Below, in pieces: positions 1-9,027 of a stretch of 64,000 bases of DNA. Source of the stretch: Pseudomonas arcuscaelestis (GTDB lineage Bacteria; Pseudomonadota; Gammaproteobacteria; Pseudomonadales; Pseudomonadaceae). A model generated the notes under the pieces. It saw only the letters and a list, made by a program, of their open reading frames with translations, was not told where the DNA came from and ran no database searches. A program made the position numbers and the translations under genes. The number at the start of each line of letters is the position of its first letter. The stretch's first letter is position 1. Location of the stretch: assembly GCF_016881005.1 (NCBI RefSeq), contig NZ_JACOPV010000001.1:432468-496467 (forward strand). The letters are read 5' to 3'.

Positions 1-1017
1 GCATTGGGGCTGGGCACTATCGCGGTTATGTGGGGCTGGGAGCGATTTCGGCCGCAAACGCTGAGGTTTGTGCCTGGTGCGCTGCTCGGGGTCGCCTTGA
101 TGACCGCAATCAGTATCTGGCTCACGCTGCCGGTCAATCGCGTTCAAGTACCGGCGGATCTGAGTGAGGCTATCGACTGGTTGCGTCCGGCTGATCTCCT
201 GAGTCTGGCTGATCCGAATCTGCTGGTGGCAGCTTTTGCCCTGGCGTTTATCGCCAGTGCTGAAACGTTGCTTTCCGCTGCTGCTGTAGACCGCATGCAC
301 AATGGTCAGCGTTCGGATTTTGATCGTGAATTATCGGCGCAAGGATTGGGCAACATGCTCTGCGGTGTGCTGGGGGCGTTGCCCATGACCGGGGTGATTG
401 TGCGCAGCTCCGCCAATGTTCAGGCCGGTGCCCAAACGCGTTTGTCGGCAATTCTGCACGGGGTGTGGTTGCTGGCGTTTGTCGTGGTGCTTGGCAGTTT
501 GTTGCAGCAGATACCCGTGGCGAGTCTTGCGGGGGTGCTGGTGTACACCGGTATCAAACTGGTGGACTTCAAGGCTTTCAAGGGTTTGAGCCGGTACGGC
601 CGTATGCCGATGTTTACCTACGCGGTCACGGCGCTAGCGATCATCTTTACTGATCTGTTGACCGGAGTGTTGCTGGGTTTTGCACTGACCTTGCTTAAGT
701 TGGCGCTGAAGGCGGCACGCCTGAAAATCAGCTTGGCCAGCCTTGATGTTCCCGGTCATCTGGAGCTGCGCTTGAGCGGCGCGGCAACCTTTCTCAAGGT
801 GCCGGCGTTGGCCCAAGTGCTTGAAGGTATTCCAGCAGGGACCACGCTGCATGTGCCGCTGGCCAACCTCAGCTATATCGATCATTCATGCCTTGAACTG
901 CTTGAAGATTGGGGGCGGGCCAACGCAGGCAAGGGTTCGCGGCTAGTGATTGAGCAGCGCAGATTGAAACGCCGGACCGAAGGGCGGGTGCGCACAACGG
1001 CGGGCTTGGGCGCCTGA
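1..1017 (+). CDS. SulP-family inorganic anion transporter, 3' part (5' end outside window)
   Basis: The reading frame is open from base 1, so the gene starts upstream and only about the C-terminal 338 residues are seen. The protein has several hydrophobic segments (for example around residues 25-45, 75-95, 150-175 and 205-235) and then a soluble C-terminal region from about residue 245, with a stretch (VPLANLSYIDHSCLELLEDW) typical of the STAS domain of SulP sulfate/bicarbonate/anion permeases. Family membership is clear from the core sequence; the substrate cannot be read from sequence. It ends just before a REP-type palindrome and is convergent with the next gene. Confidence 0.85.
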   Translation, partial: ALGLGTIAVMWGWERFRPQTLRFVPGALLGVALMTAISIWLTLPVNRVQVPADLSEAIDWLRPADLLSLADPNLLVAAFALAFIASAETLLSAAAVDRMHNGQRSDFDRELSAQGLGNMLCGVLGALPMTGVIVRSSANVQAGAQTRLSAILHGVWLLAFVVVLGSLLQQIPVASLAGVLVYTGIKLVDFKAFKGLSRYGRMPMFTYAVTALAIIFTDLLTGVLLGFALTLLKLALKAARLKISLASLDVPGHLELRLSGAATFLKVPALAQVLEGIPAGTTLHVPLANLSYIDHSCLELLEDWGRANAGKGSRLVIEQRRLKRRTEGRVRTTAGLGA

Positions 1018-1020
1018 CTC

Positions 1021-1068
1021 ATCGCGGCTAAAGCCCGCTCCTACCGGCAATCATTGCCGGTGGGGGCG
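1021..1068. repeat. REP-type palindromic element
   Basis: On the minus strand this reads as the Pseudomonas REP core (TAGGAGCGGGCTTTAGCCGC, bases 1023-1042) preceded by a perfect inverted repeat CCGGCAA/TTGCCGG (1044-1060). It lies between two convergent genes and probably also acts as a bidirectional transcription stop. Confidence 0.7.
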
Positions 1069-1078
1069 CAATAAGTGC

Positions 1079-1726
1079 TTAAGCCGGCTGATCCAGATCC
1101 AGGCCGACACCCAGCTGACGTGACAGACAAGGCCAGCGTTTCCAGGCAGCGCCTGTTTCGGGGCTGCTGAGCTTGTGGCGATACTGCTCGACCGATTCCA
1201 GAGCGAAGCTTTCTTCATCAAGCATTTCGTCCACCGAGTGGTGAACCACTTCGTCCAACTGGTTGGCGAATTCTTCGCCGATCAGTTGGTGGGCAATCAG
1301 GTTGGCCACAGTGGTATCCAGCGGTATCAACGGCTGGTTGAAGTGCTTGATATACAAGTCGTTCACTTCTTCTACCAAGCGATGCGCCAGGTAGGCTTCA
1401 TCCAGCAGGCAACCCAGGCCGAGGTGGCCATTGGTGATGGCGGGTGGCTGCAGGAAATACTGTTCAGCAATTTTCAGTACAGGTTTTATTTGCGATTCGA
1501 TACCGGCTTCGCGGGCCACTTCATTGGCGGCCTCAAGCAGCTCCGGAACCTGTTCGATGTAGGCGCTGACGAAGCGGGTCAACGCGCCTTGGGCGTCGAT
1601 CTCCGGCAGTTGAATCGAGGGATGTAAGTGCGGCAGTTGCTTGATAAGTTGATCTTTCAGTTGGCCGGTTTCGGTCTCATGTTGATGGGCACGGGAAATC
1701 TGCTCGCGCAAAGCGGCGATGTTCAT
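1079..1726 (-). CDS. Conserved hypothetical protein (about 215 aa)
   Basis: I do not recognise a named domain. The protein is soluble, acidic and mostly helical in appearance, without signal peptide or membrane segments, and carries no obvious catalytic motif. The start at 1726 (MNIAALREQ) is preferred over the upstream in-frame ATG at 1753 because GGAG sits about seven bases before it. It stands alone, convergent with the SulP gene and divergent from the cytochrome oxidase operon. Such a gene next to coxB is common in Pseudomonas genomes as far as I recall, but no function is assigned here. Confidence 0.7.
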   Translation of the reverse strand: MNIAALREQISRAHQHETETGQLKDQLIKQLPHLHPSIQLPEIDAQGALTRFVSAYIEQVPELLEAANEVAREAGIESQIKPVLKIAEQYFLQPPAITNGHLGLGCLLDEAYLAHRLVEEVNDLYIKHFNQPLIPLDTTVANLIAHQLIGEEFANQLDEVVHHSVDEMLDEESFALESVEQYRHKLSSPETGAAWKRWPCLSRQLGVGLDLDQPA

Positions 1727-1927
1727 GACAACTCCAGGGTAAAGGCGTGACAAACGGAAGACATAAAATAGCTCGGTTCTGCAAACGGCTAAGACGTATT
1801 TGGCATAACCGATCCAGTCTTATATTCAGAGATTATATCGAAATGCCATCATTGTGCTCTCACCCCGGCTAGTTCGCGGCTTTGCGCGCAAACGTTCAAC
1901 TTGGCGTCGAGGAATTTTCCTATCGCG

Positions 1928-1955
1928 TTGCGTCGACGAGGTCGCTGTCTATACT
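1928..1955 (+). promoter_or_regulatory. Putative RpoS-type promoter of the cox operon
   Basis: The 369-base gap 1727-2095 holds the operon promoter. CTATACT at 1949-1955 matches the RpoS -10 consensus, with TTGCGT (1928-1933) 16 bases upstream of TATACT as a weak -35. The predicted start near 1962 gives a leader of about 135 bases. In P. aeruginosa the aa3 oxidase is known to be RpoS-dependent and starvation-induced, which fits. A second weaker pair, TTGGCA (1800-1805) and TATATT (1821-1826), is also present. Confidence 0.45.
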
Positions 1956-2095
1956 CCGGTTTGAAAGTGATTCGCTGATGAGGCCCGACTGCAGTTCGCA
2001 GGGGCTCGGTCGTCGAAGTTCGCAGTCTTGGCCGCCGTACCCTTAGCCGTAGGTCCACGCCTCCGGGATAACAAGAACGATAAGGGGAACCCGCA

Positions 2096-3223
2096 ATGAT
2101 GCGACATCCACATGTCTGGATGGGCCTCCTGTTGTGGTCGGTATTCGGTCAGGCTAACGCCGCCTGGACCGTGAACATGGCGCCAGGGGCGACAGAAGTC
2201 AGCAACGCAGTGTTCGACCTGCACATGACCATCTTCTGGATCTGCGTGATCATTGGCCTGGTGGTCTTTGGTGCGATGTTCTGGTCGATGATCGTCCACC
2301 GTCGTTCAACCGGCCAGCAGCCTGCTCATTTTCACGAGCACACCTGGGTCGAGATCATGTGGACAGTGGTGCCCTTCCTGATCCTGGTGGCCATGGCCAT
2401 CCCTGCGACCAAGACCTTGATCGATATTTACGATGCCAGTGAATCGGATGTCGATATTCAAGTCACCGGTTACCAGTGGAAATGGCATTACAAGTACTTG
2501 GGCCAGGACGTTGAGTTCTTCAGTAATCTGGCCACGCCCGCCGACCAGATCCACAACAAAGCCCCCAAAGACGAGCATTACCTGCTTGAAGTCGACCAGC
2601 CATTGGTGCTGCCGGTCGGCGCCAAGGTACGCTTTCTGGTGACGGCTGCCGACGTGATTCACTCCTGGTGGGTGCCGGCATTTGCAGTCAAGCGCGACGC
2701 CATTCCCGGCTTCGTCAACGAAGCCTGGACCCGGGTCGAAAAACCCGGCATTTACCGCGGCCAATGTACTGAATTGTGCGGTAAGGACCATGGCTTCATG
2801 CCTGTGGTGGTGGAGGTCAAATCCAAAGCCGATTACGACACCTGGCTCGCCGAGCGCAAGGCAGATGCGGCCAAGCTCAAGGAACTGACCAGCAAGGAAT
2901 GGACGCTTGAAGAGTTGGTCGAGCGTGGTGACAAGGTTTACCACACCACCTGTGTCGCCTGTCACCAGGCTGAAGGCCAGGGCCTTCCGCCGATGTTCCC
3001 GGCCCTCAAGGGTTCGAAGATCGCTACCGGACCGAAGGAAGATCACTTGAGCATTATCTTCCATGGCAAGCCGGGCACGGCCATGGCGGCTTTCGGCAAA
3101 CAGCTTTCGGAAGTCGACATTGCTGCCGTGGTGACCTACGAGCGAAACGCCTGGGGCAATAACAAAGGCGACATGGTCACGCCTAAAGATGTGCTGGCGA
3201 TCAAACAGGCAGAAAGCAAATGA
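2096..3223 (+). CDS. coxB: Cytochrome c oxidase subunit II with fused cytochrome c domain
   Basis: This is the electron-entry subunit of the aa3-type (caa3) oxidase in the cytoplasmic membrane. An N-terminal signal peptide ends near ANA (residue 22), followed by two membrane segments (about 40-65 and 85-105). The cupredoxin domain carries the CuA ligand motif CTELCGKDHGFM at about residues 223-234. A C-terminal cytochrome c domain has one heme site, CVACH, near residue 286, so the subunit can take electrons from soluble cytochrome c directly. A clear Shine-Dalgarno (AAGGGGA) precedes the start. It is the first gene of the cox operon. Confidence 0.95.
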   Translation: MMRHPHVWMGLLLWSVFGQANAAWTVNMAPGATEVSNAVFDLHMTIFWICVIIGLVVFGAMFWSMIVHRRSTGQQPAHFHEHTWVEIMWTVVPFLILVAMAIPATKTLIDIYDASESDVDIQVTGYQWKWHYKYLGQDVEFFSNLATPADQIHNKAPKDEHYLLEVDQPLVLPVGAKVRFLVTAADVIHSWWVPAFAVKRDAIPGFVNEAWTRVEKPGIYRGQCTELCGKDHGFMPVVVEVKSKADYDTWLAERKADAAKLKELTSKEWTLEELVERGDKVYHTTCVACHQAEGQGLPPMFPALKGSKIATGPKEDHLSIIFHGKPGTAMAAFGKQLSEVDIAAVVTYERNAWGNNKGDMVTPKDVLAIKQAESK

Positions 3224-3275
3224 GCCGACCTGACAGGAATTCCCGCACCAGCCACCGGATTGCAGGAGACAGGAC

Positions 3276-4865
3276 ATGAGCGCAGTGATCGACGACCACA
3301 GCCAGGGTCATGAACACGCCCACGGACCGGCCAAAGGCTTGATGCGCTGGGTGCTGACCACCAACCATAAAGACATTGGCACCATGTACTTGTGGTTCAG
3401 CTTTATTGCGTTCCTGCTGGGCGGCTCTTTCGCCATGGTGATTCGCGCCGAACTGTTCCAGCCAGGCCTGCAGATCGTTCAGCCGGAGTTTTTCAACCAG
3501 ATGACCACCATGCACGGGCTGGTGATGGTCTTTGGGGCCGTGATGCCCGCGTTTGTCGGCCTGGCCAACTGGATGATTCCATTGATGATCGGCGCGCCGG
3601 ACATGGCCTTGCCGCGTATGAACAACTTCAGCTTCTGGCTGCTGCCAGCAGCCTTTCTGCTGCTGGTTTCGACGCTGTTCATGCCGGGTGGCGGGCCCAA
3701 CTTTGGCTGGACGTTTTATGCCCCGCTATCGACTACCTATGCTCCGGAAAGCGTGACCTTCTTTATTTTCGCCATTCACCTGATGGGTATCAGCTCGATC
3801 ATGGGGGCGATCAACGTGATTGCCACCATTCTCAACCTGCGCGCCCCAGGCATGACGCTGATGAAAATGCCGCTGTTCGTCTGGACCTGGTTGATCACCG
3901 CGTTTCTGTTGATTGCGGTCATGCCGGTTCTGGCCGGTGTGGTAACCATGATGCTCATGGATATTCATTTCGGCACCAGCTTCTTCAGCGCTGCGGGCGG
4001 CGGTGATCCAGTGTTGTTCCAGCATGTGTTCTGGTTCTTCGGCCACCCCGAGGTCTACATCATGATCCTGCCGGCATTCGGCGCGGTCAGCTCGATCATC
4101 CCGGCGTTTTCGCGCAAGCCACTGTTCGGCTATACCTCGATGGTTTATGCCACCGGCGCGATCGCCTTCCTGTCCTTTATCGTGTGGGCCCACCATATGT
4201 TCGTGGTGGGCATTCCGGTGGTTGGCGAGCTGTTCTTCATGTACGCCACCATGCTGATCGCAGTGCCAACCGGGGTGAAGGTATTCAACTGGGTCAGCAC
4301 CATGTGGGAAGGCTCGCTGACCTTCGAGACACCGATGCTGTTCGCCATTGCCTTCGTCATCCTGTTCACCATTGGCGGGTTTTCAGGGCTGATGCTGGCA
4401 ATCGCCCCGGCGGACTTCCAATACCACGATACCTATTTCGTGGTCGCCCACTTCCACTACGTACTGGTGCCGGGTGCGATCTTCGGGATTTTTGCTTCGG
4501 CCTATTATTGGCTGCCGAAGTGGACTGGGCACATGTACGACGAAACCCTCGGCAAGCTGCATTTCTGGCTGTCCTTCATCGGCATGAACATGGCGTTCTT
4601 CCCGATGCACTTTGTCGGTTTGGCCGGGATGCCCCGACGGATCCCGGACTACAACCTGCAGTTCGCCGACTTCAACATGATTTCATCGATCGGTGCCTTC
4701 ATGTTCGGCGCCACACAGATCTTCTTCCTGTTCATTGTCATCAAATGCATTCGCGGTGGTGCGCCTGCCCCAGCCAAGCCTTGGGATGGTGCTGAGGGCC
4801 TGGAGTGGTCAGTGCCATCCCCTGCGCCTTACCACACCTTCCAGACACCACCGGAAGTGAAATGA
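3276..4865 (+). CDS. coxA: Cytochrome c oxidase subunit I
   Basis: This is the catalytic heme-copper subunit that reduces O2 to water and pumps protons. The length (529 aa) and about twelve hydrophobic segments fit the family. Visible landmarks are HGLVMVFG (low-spin heme ligand helix), GHPEVYIMILP (CuB histidine and the cross-linked tyrosine), WAHHMFVVG (CuB histidine pair) and HFHYVLV (heme a and a3 histidines). A strong Shine-Dalgarno (GCAGGAGA) lies before the start, 52 bases after coxB. Confidence 0.97.
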   Translation: MSAVIDDHSQGHEHAHGPAKGLMRWVLTTNHKDIGTMYLWFSFIAFLLGGSFAMVIRAELFQPGLQIVQPEFFNQMTTMHGLVMVFGAVMPAFVGLANWMIPLMIGAPDMALPRMNNFSFWLLPAAFLLLVSTLFMPGGGPNFGWTFYAPLSTTYAPESVTFFIFAIHLMGISSIMGAINVIATILNLRAPGMTLMKMPLFVWTWLITAFLLIAVMPVLAGVVTMMLMDIHFGTSFFSAAGGGDPVLFQHVFWFFGHPEVYIMILPAFGAVSSIIPAFSRKPLFGYTSMVYATGAIAFLSFIVWAHHMFVVGIPVVGELFFMYATMLIAVPTGVKVFNWVSTMWEGSLTFETPMLFAIAFVILFTIGGFSGLMLAIAPADFQYHDTYFVVAHFHYVLVPGAIFGIFASAYYWLPKWTGHMYDETLGKLHFWLSFIGMNMAFFPMHFVGLAGMPRRIPDYNLQFADFNMISSIGAFMFGATQIFFLFIVIKCIRGGAPAPAKPWDGAEGLEWSVPSPAPYHTFQTPPEVK

Positions 4866-4889
4866 ACGGCCTGGGCCGGAGGATGAACC

Positions 4890-5459
4890 ATGAGTGAAAG
4901 GACCTCGCTCAAACGCCTGGTAGTGCGACTGTTGCTGCTGACTGTGGTGATGTTCGCCTTCGGCTTTGCCTTGGTGCCGATCTACGACGTGATGTGCAAG
5001 GCATTCGGTATCAACGGCAAGACCGGGGGGCAATACGAAGGCAGTCAGGTCAGTGACCCGAGTCGCATGGTGAAGGTGCAGTTTATGTCGACCAATGCCA
5101 GTGACATGGTCTGGGAGTTCTACTCCACGGCCGACCAGATCGACGTTAACCCCGGTGCGGTGAACCAGATGGTTTTCATCGCGCGCAATCCGACCGACAA
5201 GCCGATGAGCGCTCAAGCGGTTCCAAGCATCACCCCGGCAGAGGCAGCGGCCTACTTTCACAAGACCGAGTGCTTTTGTTTTACCCAGCAAGTACTGCAG
5301 CCAGGAGAGCGTATCGAGATGCCGGTGCGTTTTATCGTCGACCGCGATCTGCCCAAGGATGTGAAACACCTGACGCTGGCTTACACGTTGTTCGATATCA
5401 CTGCTCGCCACCCGCCGGTTGCACACCTGGTGAGCCAGGACACACAGGGTGCCCGATAA
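4890..5459 (+). CDS. ctaG: Cytochrome c oxidase assembly protein CtaG/Cox11 (CuB insertion)
   Basis: This membrane-anchored copper chaperone delivers copper to the CuB centre of subunit I. It has one N-terminal membrane helix (about residues 12-32) and a periplasmic immunoglobulin-like domain carrying the diagnostic copper motif CFCF near residue 128. Its length of 189 aa is typical. GGAGGA precedes the start; the gene sits between coxA and coxC and is followed at 12 bases by coxC. Confidence 0.95.
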   Translation: MSERTSLKRLVVRLLLLTVVMFAFGFALVPIYDVMCKAFGINGKTGGQYEGSQVSDPSRMVKVQFMSTNASDMVWEFYSTADQIDVNPGAVNQMVFIARNPTDKPMSAQAVPSITPAEAAAYFHKTECFCFTQQVLQPGERIEMPVRFIVDRDLPKDVKHLTLAYTLFDITARHPPVAHLVSQDTQGAR

Positions 5460-5471
5460 GGAGAACACTCA

Positions 5472-6359
5472 ATGGCTTCGCATGAGCACTACTACGTTCC
5501 GGCGCAGAGCAAGTGGCCGATCATTGCCACCATCGGTATGTTCATTACGGTGTTTGGCCTGGGTACCTGGTTCAACGATCTCAAGGCCGGGCGACCGGAT
5601 TCCCATGGTCCGTGGATCTTCTTCTTCGGCGCGCTATGCCTGGCTTACATGCTGTTCGGCTGGTTTGGCGCGGTAGTCAAGGAAAGTCGCGCCGGGCTCT
5701 ATAGCCCGCAACTGGACAGGTCGTTCCGCTGGGGGATGTCGTGGTTCATTTTTTCCGAGGTAATGTTTTTCATCGCCTTCTTCGGGGCGTTGTTCTACGT
5801 CCGCAATCTGGCCGGGCCCTGGTTGGGGGGAGAAGGTGCCAAGGGCGTAGCGCACATGCTCTGGCCAAACTTCGAGTTTTCCTGGCCATTGCTGAACACG
5901 CCGGATCCGAAGCTGTTTCCACCGGCAAAAGACATCATCGATCCTTGGCATCTGCCGTTGATCAATACCATTTTGCTGGTCAGCTCCAGTGTCACGGTGA
6001 CTATCGCGCACCACGCCCTGCGCAAGGATCACCGGGGTGCGCTGAAATTCTGGCTCGGCTTGACCATCGTGCTCGGAGTCGCCTTCCTCATTCTGCAGGC
6101 GTACGAGTATCACGAAGCCTACAACGAGCTTGGTTTGACCCTGGGTTCGGGAATCTATGGCGCAACATTCTTCATGCTCACCGGATTCCATGGTGCGCAC
6201 GTCACCATGGGCACGCTGATTTTGTTCGTTATGTTGGTGCGCATCATGCGTGGACACTTCAGCCCCGATAAGCATTTCGGCTTCGAAGCGGCTAGCTGGT
6301 ATTGGCACTTCGTCGACGTGGTCTGGGTCGGGTTGTTTATCTTTGTGTATGTGCTGTAG
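5472..6359 (+). CDS. coxC: Cytochrome c oxidase subunit III
   Basis: A 295-aa multi-spanning membrane subunit that stabilises subunit I. Family marks include the early HYYVP motif, the glutamate-containing helix FSEVMFFIAFFGALF, and the C-terminal WYWHFVDVVWV signature. The AAGGAG ribosome site overlaps the ctaG stop region, which indicates translational coupling. It is the last of the structural genes and is convergent with the small DUF2909 gene a few bases downstream. Confidence 0.96.
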   Translation: MASHEHYYVPAQSKWPIIATIGMFITVFGLGTWFNDLKAGRPDSHGPWIFFFGALCLAYMLFGWFGAVVKESRAGLYSPQLDRSFRWGMSWFIFSEVMFFIAFFGALFYVRNLAGPWLGGEGAKGVAHMLWPNFEFSWPLLNTPDPKLFPPAKDIIDPWHLPLINTILLVSSSVTVTIAHHALRKDHRGALKFWLGLTIVLGVAFLILQAYEYHEAYNELGLTLGSGIYGATFFMLTGFHGAHVTMGTLILFVMLVRIMRGHFSPDKHFGFEAASWYWHFVDVVWVGLFIFVYVL

Positions 6360-6365
6360 CGGGTT

Positions 6366-6569
6366 TTAGAACGGCGCGTGGGAGACCAGTTGGCCGCTGT
6401 AAAAGCCCCAGGTCACCAGCGCCAGGGTCAGCGCGGCGAGGGTAACCCGCACGGTCAGGGCTTTGAGCAGACGTGTGGAGTCGCCATCGTCCTTGACCAG
6501 AAAGAACAGGCCACTGAACAGACTGGCGATGGTCGCCAGCAGCATCAGGACAATCGCAGCTTTAAGCAT
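6366..6569 (-). CDS. Small twin-transmembrane protein, DUF2909 family
   Basis: A 67-residue protein with two hydrophobic helices (about 3-25 and 40-60) separated by a short charged loop (KDDGDSTR). This matches the DUF2909 family, which often lies inside oxidase assembly clusters. GGAG is spaced about eight bases before the ATG. It lies on the opposite strand between coxC and the SURF1 gene, so its transcript runs antisense towards coxC. The role is unknown; an accessory or assembly role in the oxidase is inferred from position only. Confidence 0.75.
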   Translation of the reverse strand: MLKAAIVLMLLATIASLFSGLFFLVKDDGDSTRLLKALTVRVTLAALTLALVTWGFYSGQLVSHAPF

Positions 6570-6632
6570 GGCGAAACTCCGGGGGGATGCATCGATGACC
6601 TTAAGTATAGCGATTGACCATGGGGTGACCGG

Positions 6633-7376
6633 GTGAAGCCATTTCGCCCTGGTTGGCTGCCGACGCTGGTAGTGCTGTTGCTGCTACCGGGCTTGATCGG
6701 CCTCGGTTTCTGGCAACTCGGGCGTGCGGAACAAAAGCGCGACCTGCTTGGCAGCTACGCCGAGCGCCAGGCTGGCGAACCCATTGGTGTGACGCAACTG
6801 ACCCAGGTGCAAGACCCGGCTTACCGCCGTGTTCGCCTATTCGGCCATTTTGATACCCAGCACAGTTTGCTGCTGGATAACCGCATGCGGGATGGCCAGG
6901 TCGGCGTCGAGCTTTTACAACCCTTTTTCGATCAGTCCAGCGGGCTTTGGCTACTGCTCAATCGCGGCTGGTTACCATGGCCGGACCGACGCAATCCCGT
7001 GCAGTTCGCTACGCCGGAGCAAACCTTGAGCCTGGATGCCTGGGTATATATCGCCCCAGGCGCGACCTTCCAGCTGCATGCCGATCCTGAGGGTGGCAGT
7101 TGGCCGCGGCTGCTGACGGCCATCGATGCCGGTCATCTCTGGACGCAGTTGGCGCGCCAGGGCTTTGCTCATGAACTGCGTCTGGAGGCCAGTCCAGTGA
7201 GCTACCGTCTGGACTGGCCTGTGGTTGCCATGGGTCCGGAAAAACATGTGGGCTACGCCGTGCAGTGGTTTGCCCTGGCGTTGGCGTTGGTCCTGCTCTA
7301 CCTCTACTTCGGCTGGCATAACAACAAAAAGGAGAAACAGCATGGGAGCCGTCACGAGTCCACTCAACATGTCTGA
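6633..7376 (+). CDS. SURF1-family cytochrome oxidase assembly protein
   Basis: The 247-aa protein has two membrane helices, one N-terminal (about 8-28, LPTLVV...LIGLGFWQLGRAEQK) and one C-terminal (about 205-225), enclosing a large periplasmic domain. The N-terminal G-F-W-Q-L-G-R and the internal NRGWLP motif are characteristic of SURF1. SURF1 helps insert heme a into subunit I. The start is a GTG with GGGGT upstream. The 3' end overlaps the start of the next gene by 35 bases. Confidence 0.9.
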   Translation: MKPFRPGWLPTLVVLLLLPGLIGLGFWQLGRAEQKRDLLGSYAERQAGEPIGVTQLTQVQDPAYRRVRLFGHFDTQHSLLLDNRMRDGQVGVELLQPFFDQSSGLWLLLNRGWLPWPDRRNPVQFATPEQTLSLDAWVYIAPGATFQLHADPEGGSWPRLLTAIDAGHLWTQLARQGFAHELRLEASPVSYRLDWPVVAMGPEKHVGYAVQWFALALALVLLYLYFGWHNNKKEKQHGSRHESTQHV

Positions 7377-7935
7377 AGGCAAGACGCCGCGCGGACGTAT
7401 CCGCGGACGCTTGCAACTGATCCTGATCCTGCTGGTGGTAGTCGGTCCTATGTTCCTGGCCACTGCCATGTATAAGTTGCAGTTCTGGGTGCCCGATAGC
7501 CGCAGCTATCACGGCGAGATGATCGGTGATGGTAAAAGCCGCGCCGACCTTGGCGTGGACGCCGATGAACAGCGCTGGCAGCTATTGGTCAGCGCGCCTA
7601 AGGAATGTGGCCTGGATTGTCAGCAACTGGTGTACCTGGCCCGGCAGATTCAAGTAGGCCTCGGTCGCGATGCCAGCCGCGCCAGTCATGCCCTGGCCAC
7701 TACTCAGCCGTTGACGGGTGATTATCAGGCCCGGCTCGATCGTGAATATCCACAACTGCAACGTTACCCGCTGAACCCGGACAAGTACGGTGCCGTGAGT
7801 CAGGGCAAGCAAGATGCTCAGCTTTGGGTCATCGATCCACACGGCAATCTGGTGCTGCGCTATGACGCCAGGGTCAAGGGCAAGGACGTGCTCAACGACC
7901 TGCGCCATCTGTTGAAACTGTCCAATATCGGGTAG
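7342..7935 (+). CDS. Membrane-anchored thioredoxin-fold-like protein of the cox cluster
   Basis: A 197-aa protein with one N-terminal membrane helix (about residues 25-45) and a periplasmic domain containing CGLDC (near residue 90), a C-x3-C pair like the copper site of Sco proteins. No downstream histidine equivalent to the Sco ligand is certain. AGGAG lies just before the ATG at 7342; longer in-frame starts would lie inside the SURF1 gene. Its place between SURF1 and ctaA suggests a role in metal or thiol handling during oxidase assembly, which is inference. Confidence 0.75.
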   Translation: MGAVTSPLNMSEGKTPRGRIRGRLQLILILLVVVGPMFLATAMYKLQFWVPDSRSYHGEMIGDGKSRADLGVDADEQRWQLLVSAPKECGLDCQQLVYLARQIQVGLGRDASRASHALATTQPLTGDYQARLDREYPQLQRYPLNPDKYGAVSQGKQDAQLWVIDPHGNLVLRYDARVKGKDVLNDLRHLLKLSNIG

Positions 7936-7944
7936 GACTAGATC

Positions 7945-9027
7945 ATGGCCAGACCTGGATACCGTCTTGCAGTATTTGCCACCTTGCTGGCGCTGGTAGT
8001 TGTGCTGCTCGGGGCCTATACCCGTCTCACCCATGCTGGCCTGGGGTGCCCCGACTGGCCGGGTTGCTACGGCTTCATCAGCGTGCCCAAGAGCGAGGCA
8101 CAGCTGGCTCACGCCGAACTGCATTATCCGGACTCGCCGGTGGAGGAGCACAAGGGTCGCAACGAAATGGTCCATCGCTACTTTGCCGGCACCCTGGCGT
8201 TGGTGATCACCCTGCTGGCCTGGCAGGCCTGGCGTCGTCATGGCCGGGATGGCCAGCCTTATCGTCTGCCCTTGCTGTTGCTCGCAGTGGTGTTCGCTCA
8301 GGCAGCATTCGGTATGTGGACGGTAACCCTCAAGCTTTGGCCGCAGGTCGTTACGGCACATTTATTAGGTGGTTTTGCCACCTTGAGCCTGCTGTTCCTT
8401 TTGAGCCTGCGATTGTCGCGAGCATTTGCTCCCCTGCCCAAGCTGCCCCTGAGCGTCAGGCGGGTGGCAGCGTTGGGGTTCCTTGTCGTTATCGGCCAAA
8501 TCGCCTTGGGTGGTTGGGTAAGTGCCAACTACGCCGCGGTGGCCTGTGTGGACCTACCCACCTGCCATGGCCAGTGGTGGCCACAGGCAGACTTCGCCAA
8601 CGGCTTTCATCTCACTCAACACATTGGCCCCAATTACCTCGGCGGGCAGTTGGACAGTGATGCACGCACTGCTATTCACATGAGCCATCGGATGGGGGCC
8701 TTGTTGGTCACATGCGTGTTGCTGATGCTCAGCTGGAAGCTGCACCGCCATGGCCTGAGCAAGTTGGCAGGCGTGGTATTGCTGGCACTGGGTGCACAGG
8801 TTGGATTGGGGATAAGTAATGTGTTGTTCCACCTGCCATTGCCGGTGGCCGTGGCGCATAACGCCGGTGGCGCCATGCTGCTGCTGAGCATGGTGCTAGT
8901 CAATTACCGCATACGCCTGGTGGCCAAGGCCAAGGCGCGTCGAGTCAGCCAAGGTTGGCGCCTGACACCGCTTACTAACGGCGGCGTGGTTCACTATCTG
9001 GGAGATAACTCATGGCGTCGCTTCTGA
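7945..9027 (+). CDS. ctaA: Heme A synthase (COX15/CtaA)
   Basis: This polytopic enzyme hydroxylates heme O to heme A for the oxidase. It is 360 aa with about eight hydrophobic helices in two halves. Recognisable motifs are [21 protein letters not shown] near residues 22-42, EMVHRYFAG (heme-ligand histidine region), and [10 protein letters not shown] plus HNAGGA in the second half. It starts nine bases after the preceding gene, and its last 16 bases overlap cyoE. Confidence 0.95.
   Translation: MARPGYRLAVFATLLALVVVLLGAYTRLTHAGLGCPDWPGCYGFISVPKSEAQLAHAELHYPDSPVEEHKGRNEMVHRYFAGTLALVITLLAWQAWRRHGRDGQPYRLPLLLLAVVFAQAAFGMWTVTLKLWPQVVTAHLLGGFATLSLLFLLSLRLSRAFAPLPKLPLSVRRVAALGFLVVIGQIALGGWVSANYAAVACVDLPTCHGQWWPQADFANGFHLTQHIGPNYLGGQLDSDARTAIHMSHRMGALLVTCVLLMLSWKLHRHGLSKLAGVVLLALGAQVGLGISNVLFHLPLPVAVAHNAGGAMLLLSMVLVNYRIRLVAKAKARRVSQGWRLTPLTNGGVVHYLGDNSWRRF

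Noticed and set aside
2306..3277. A 323-codon minus-strand frame opposite coxB
   Set aside because: coxB carries intact CuA and heme motifs; the opposite frame has no ribosome site or domain.
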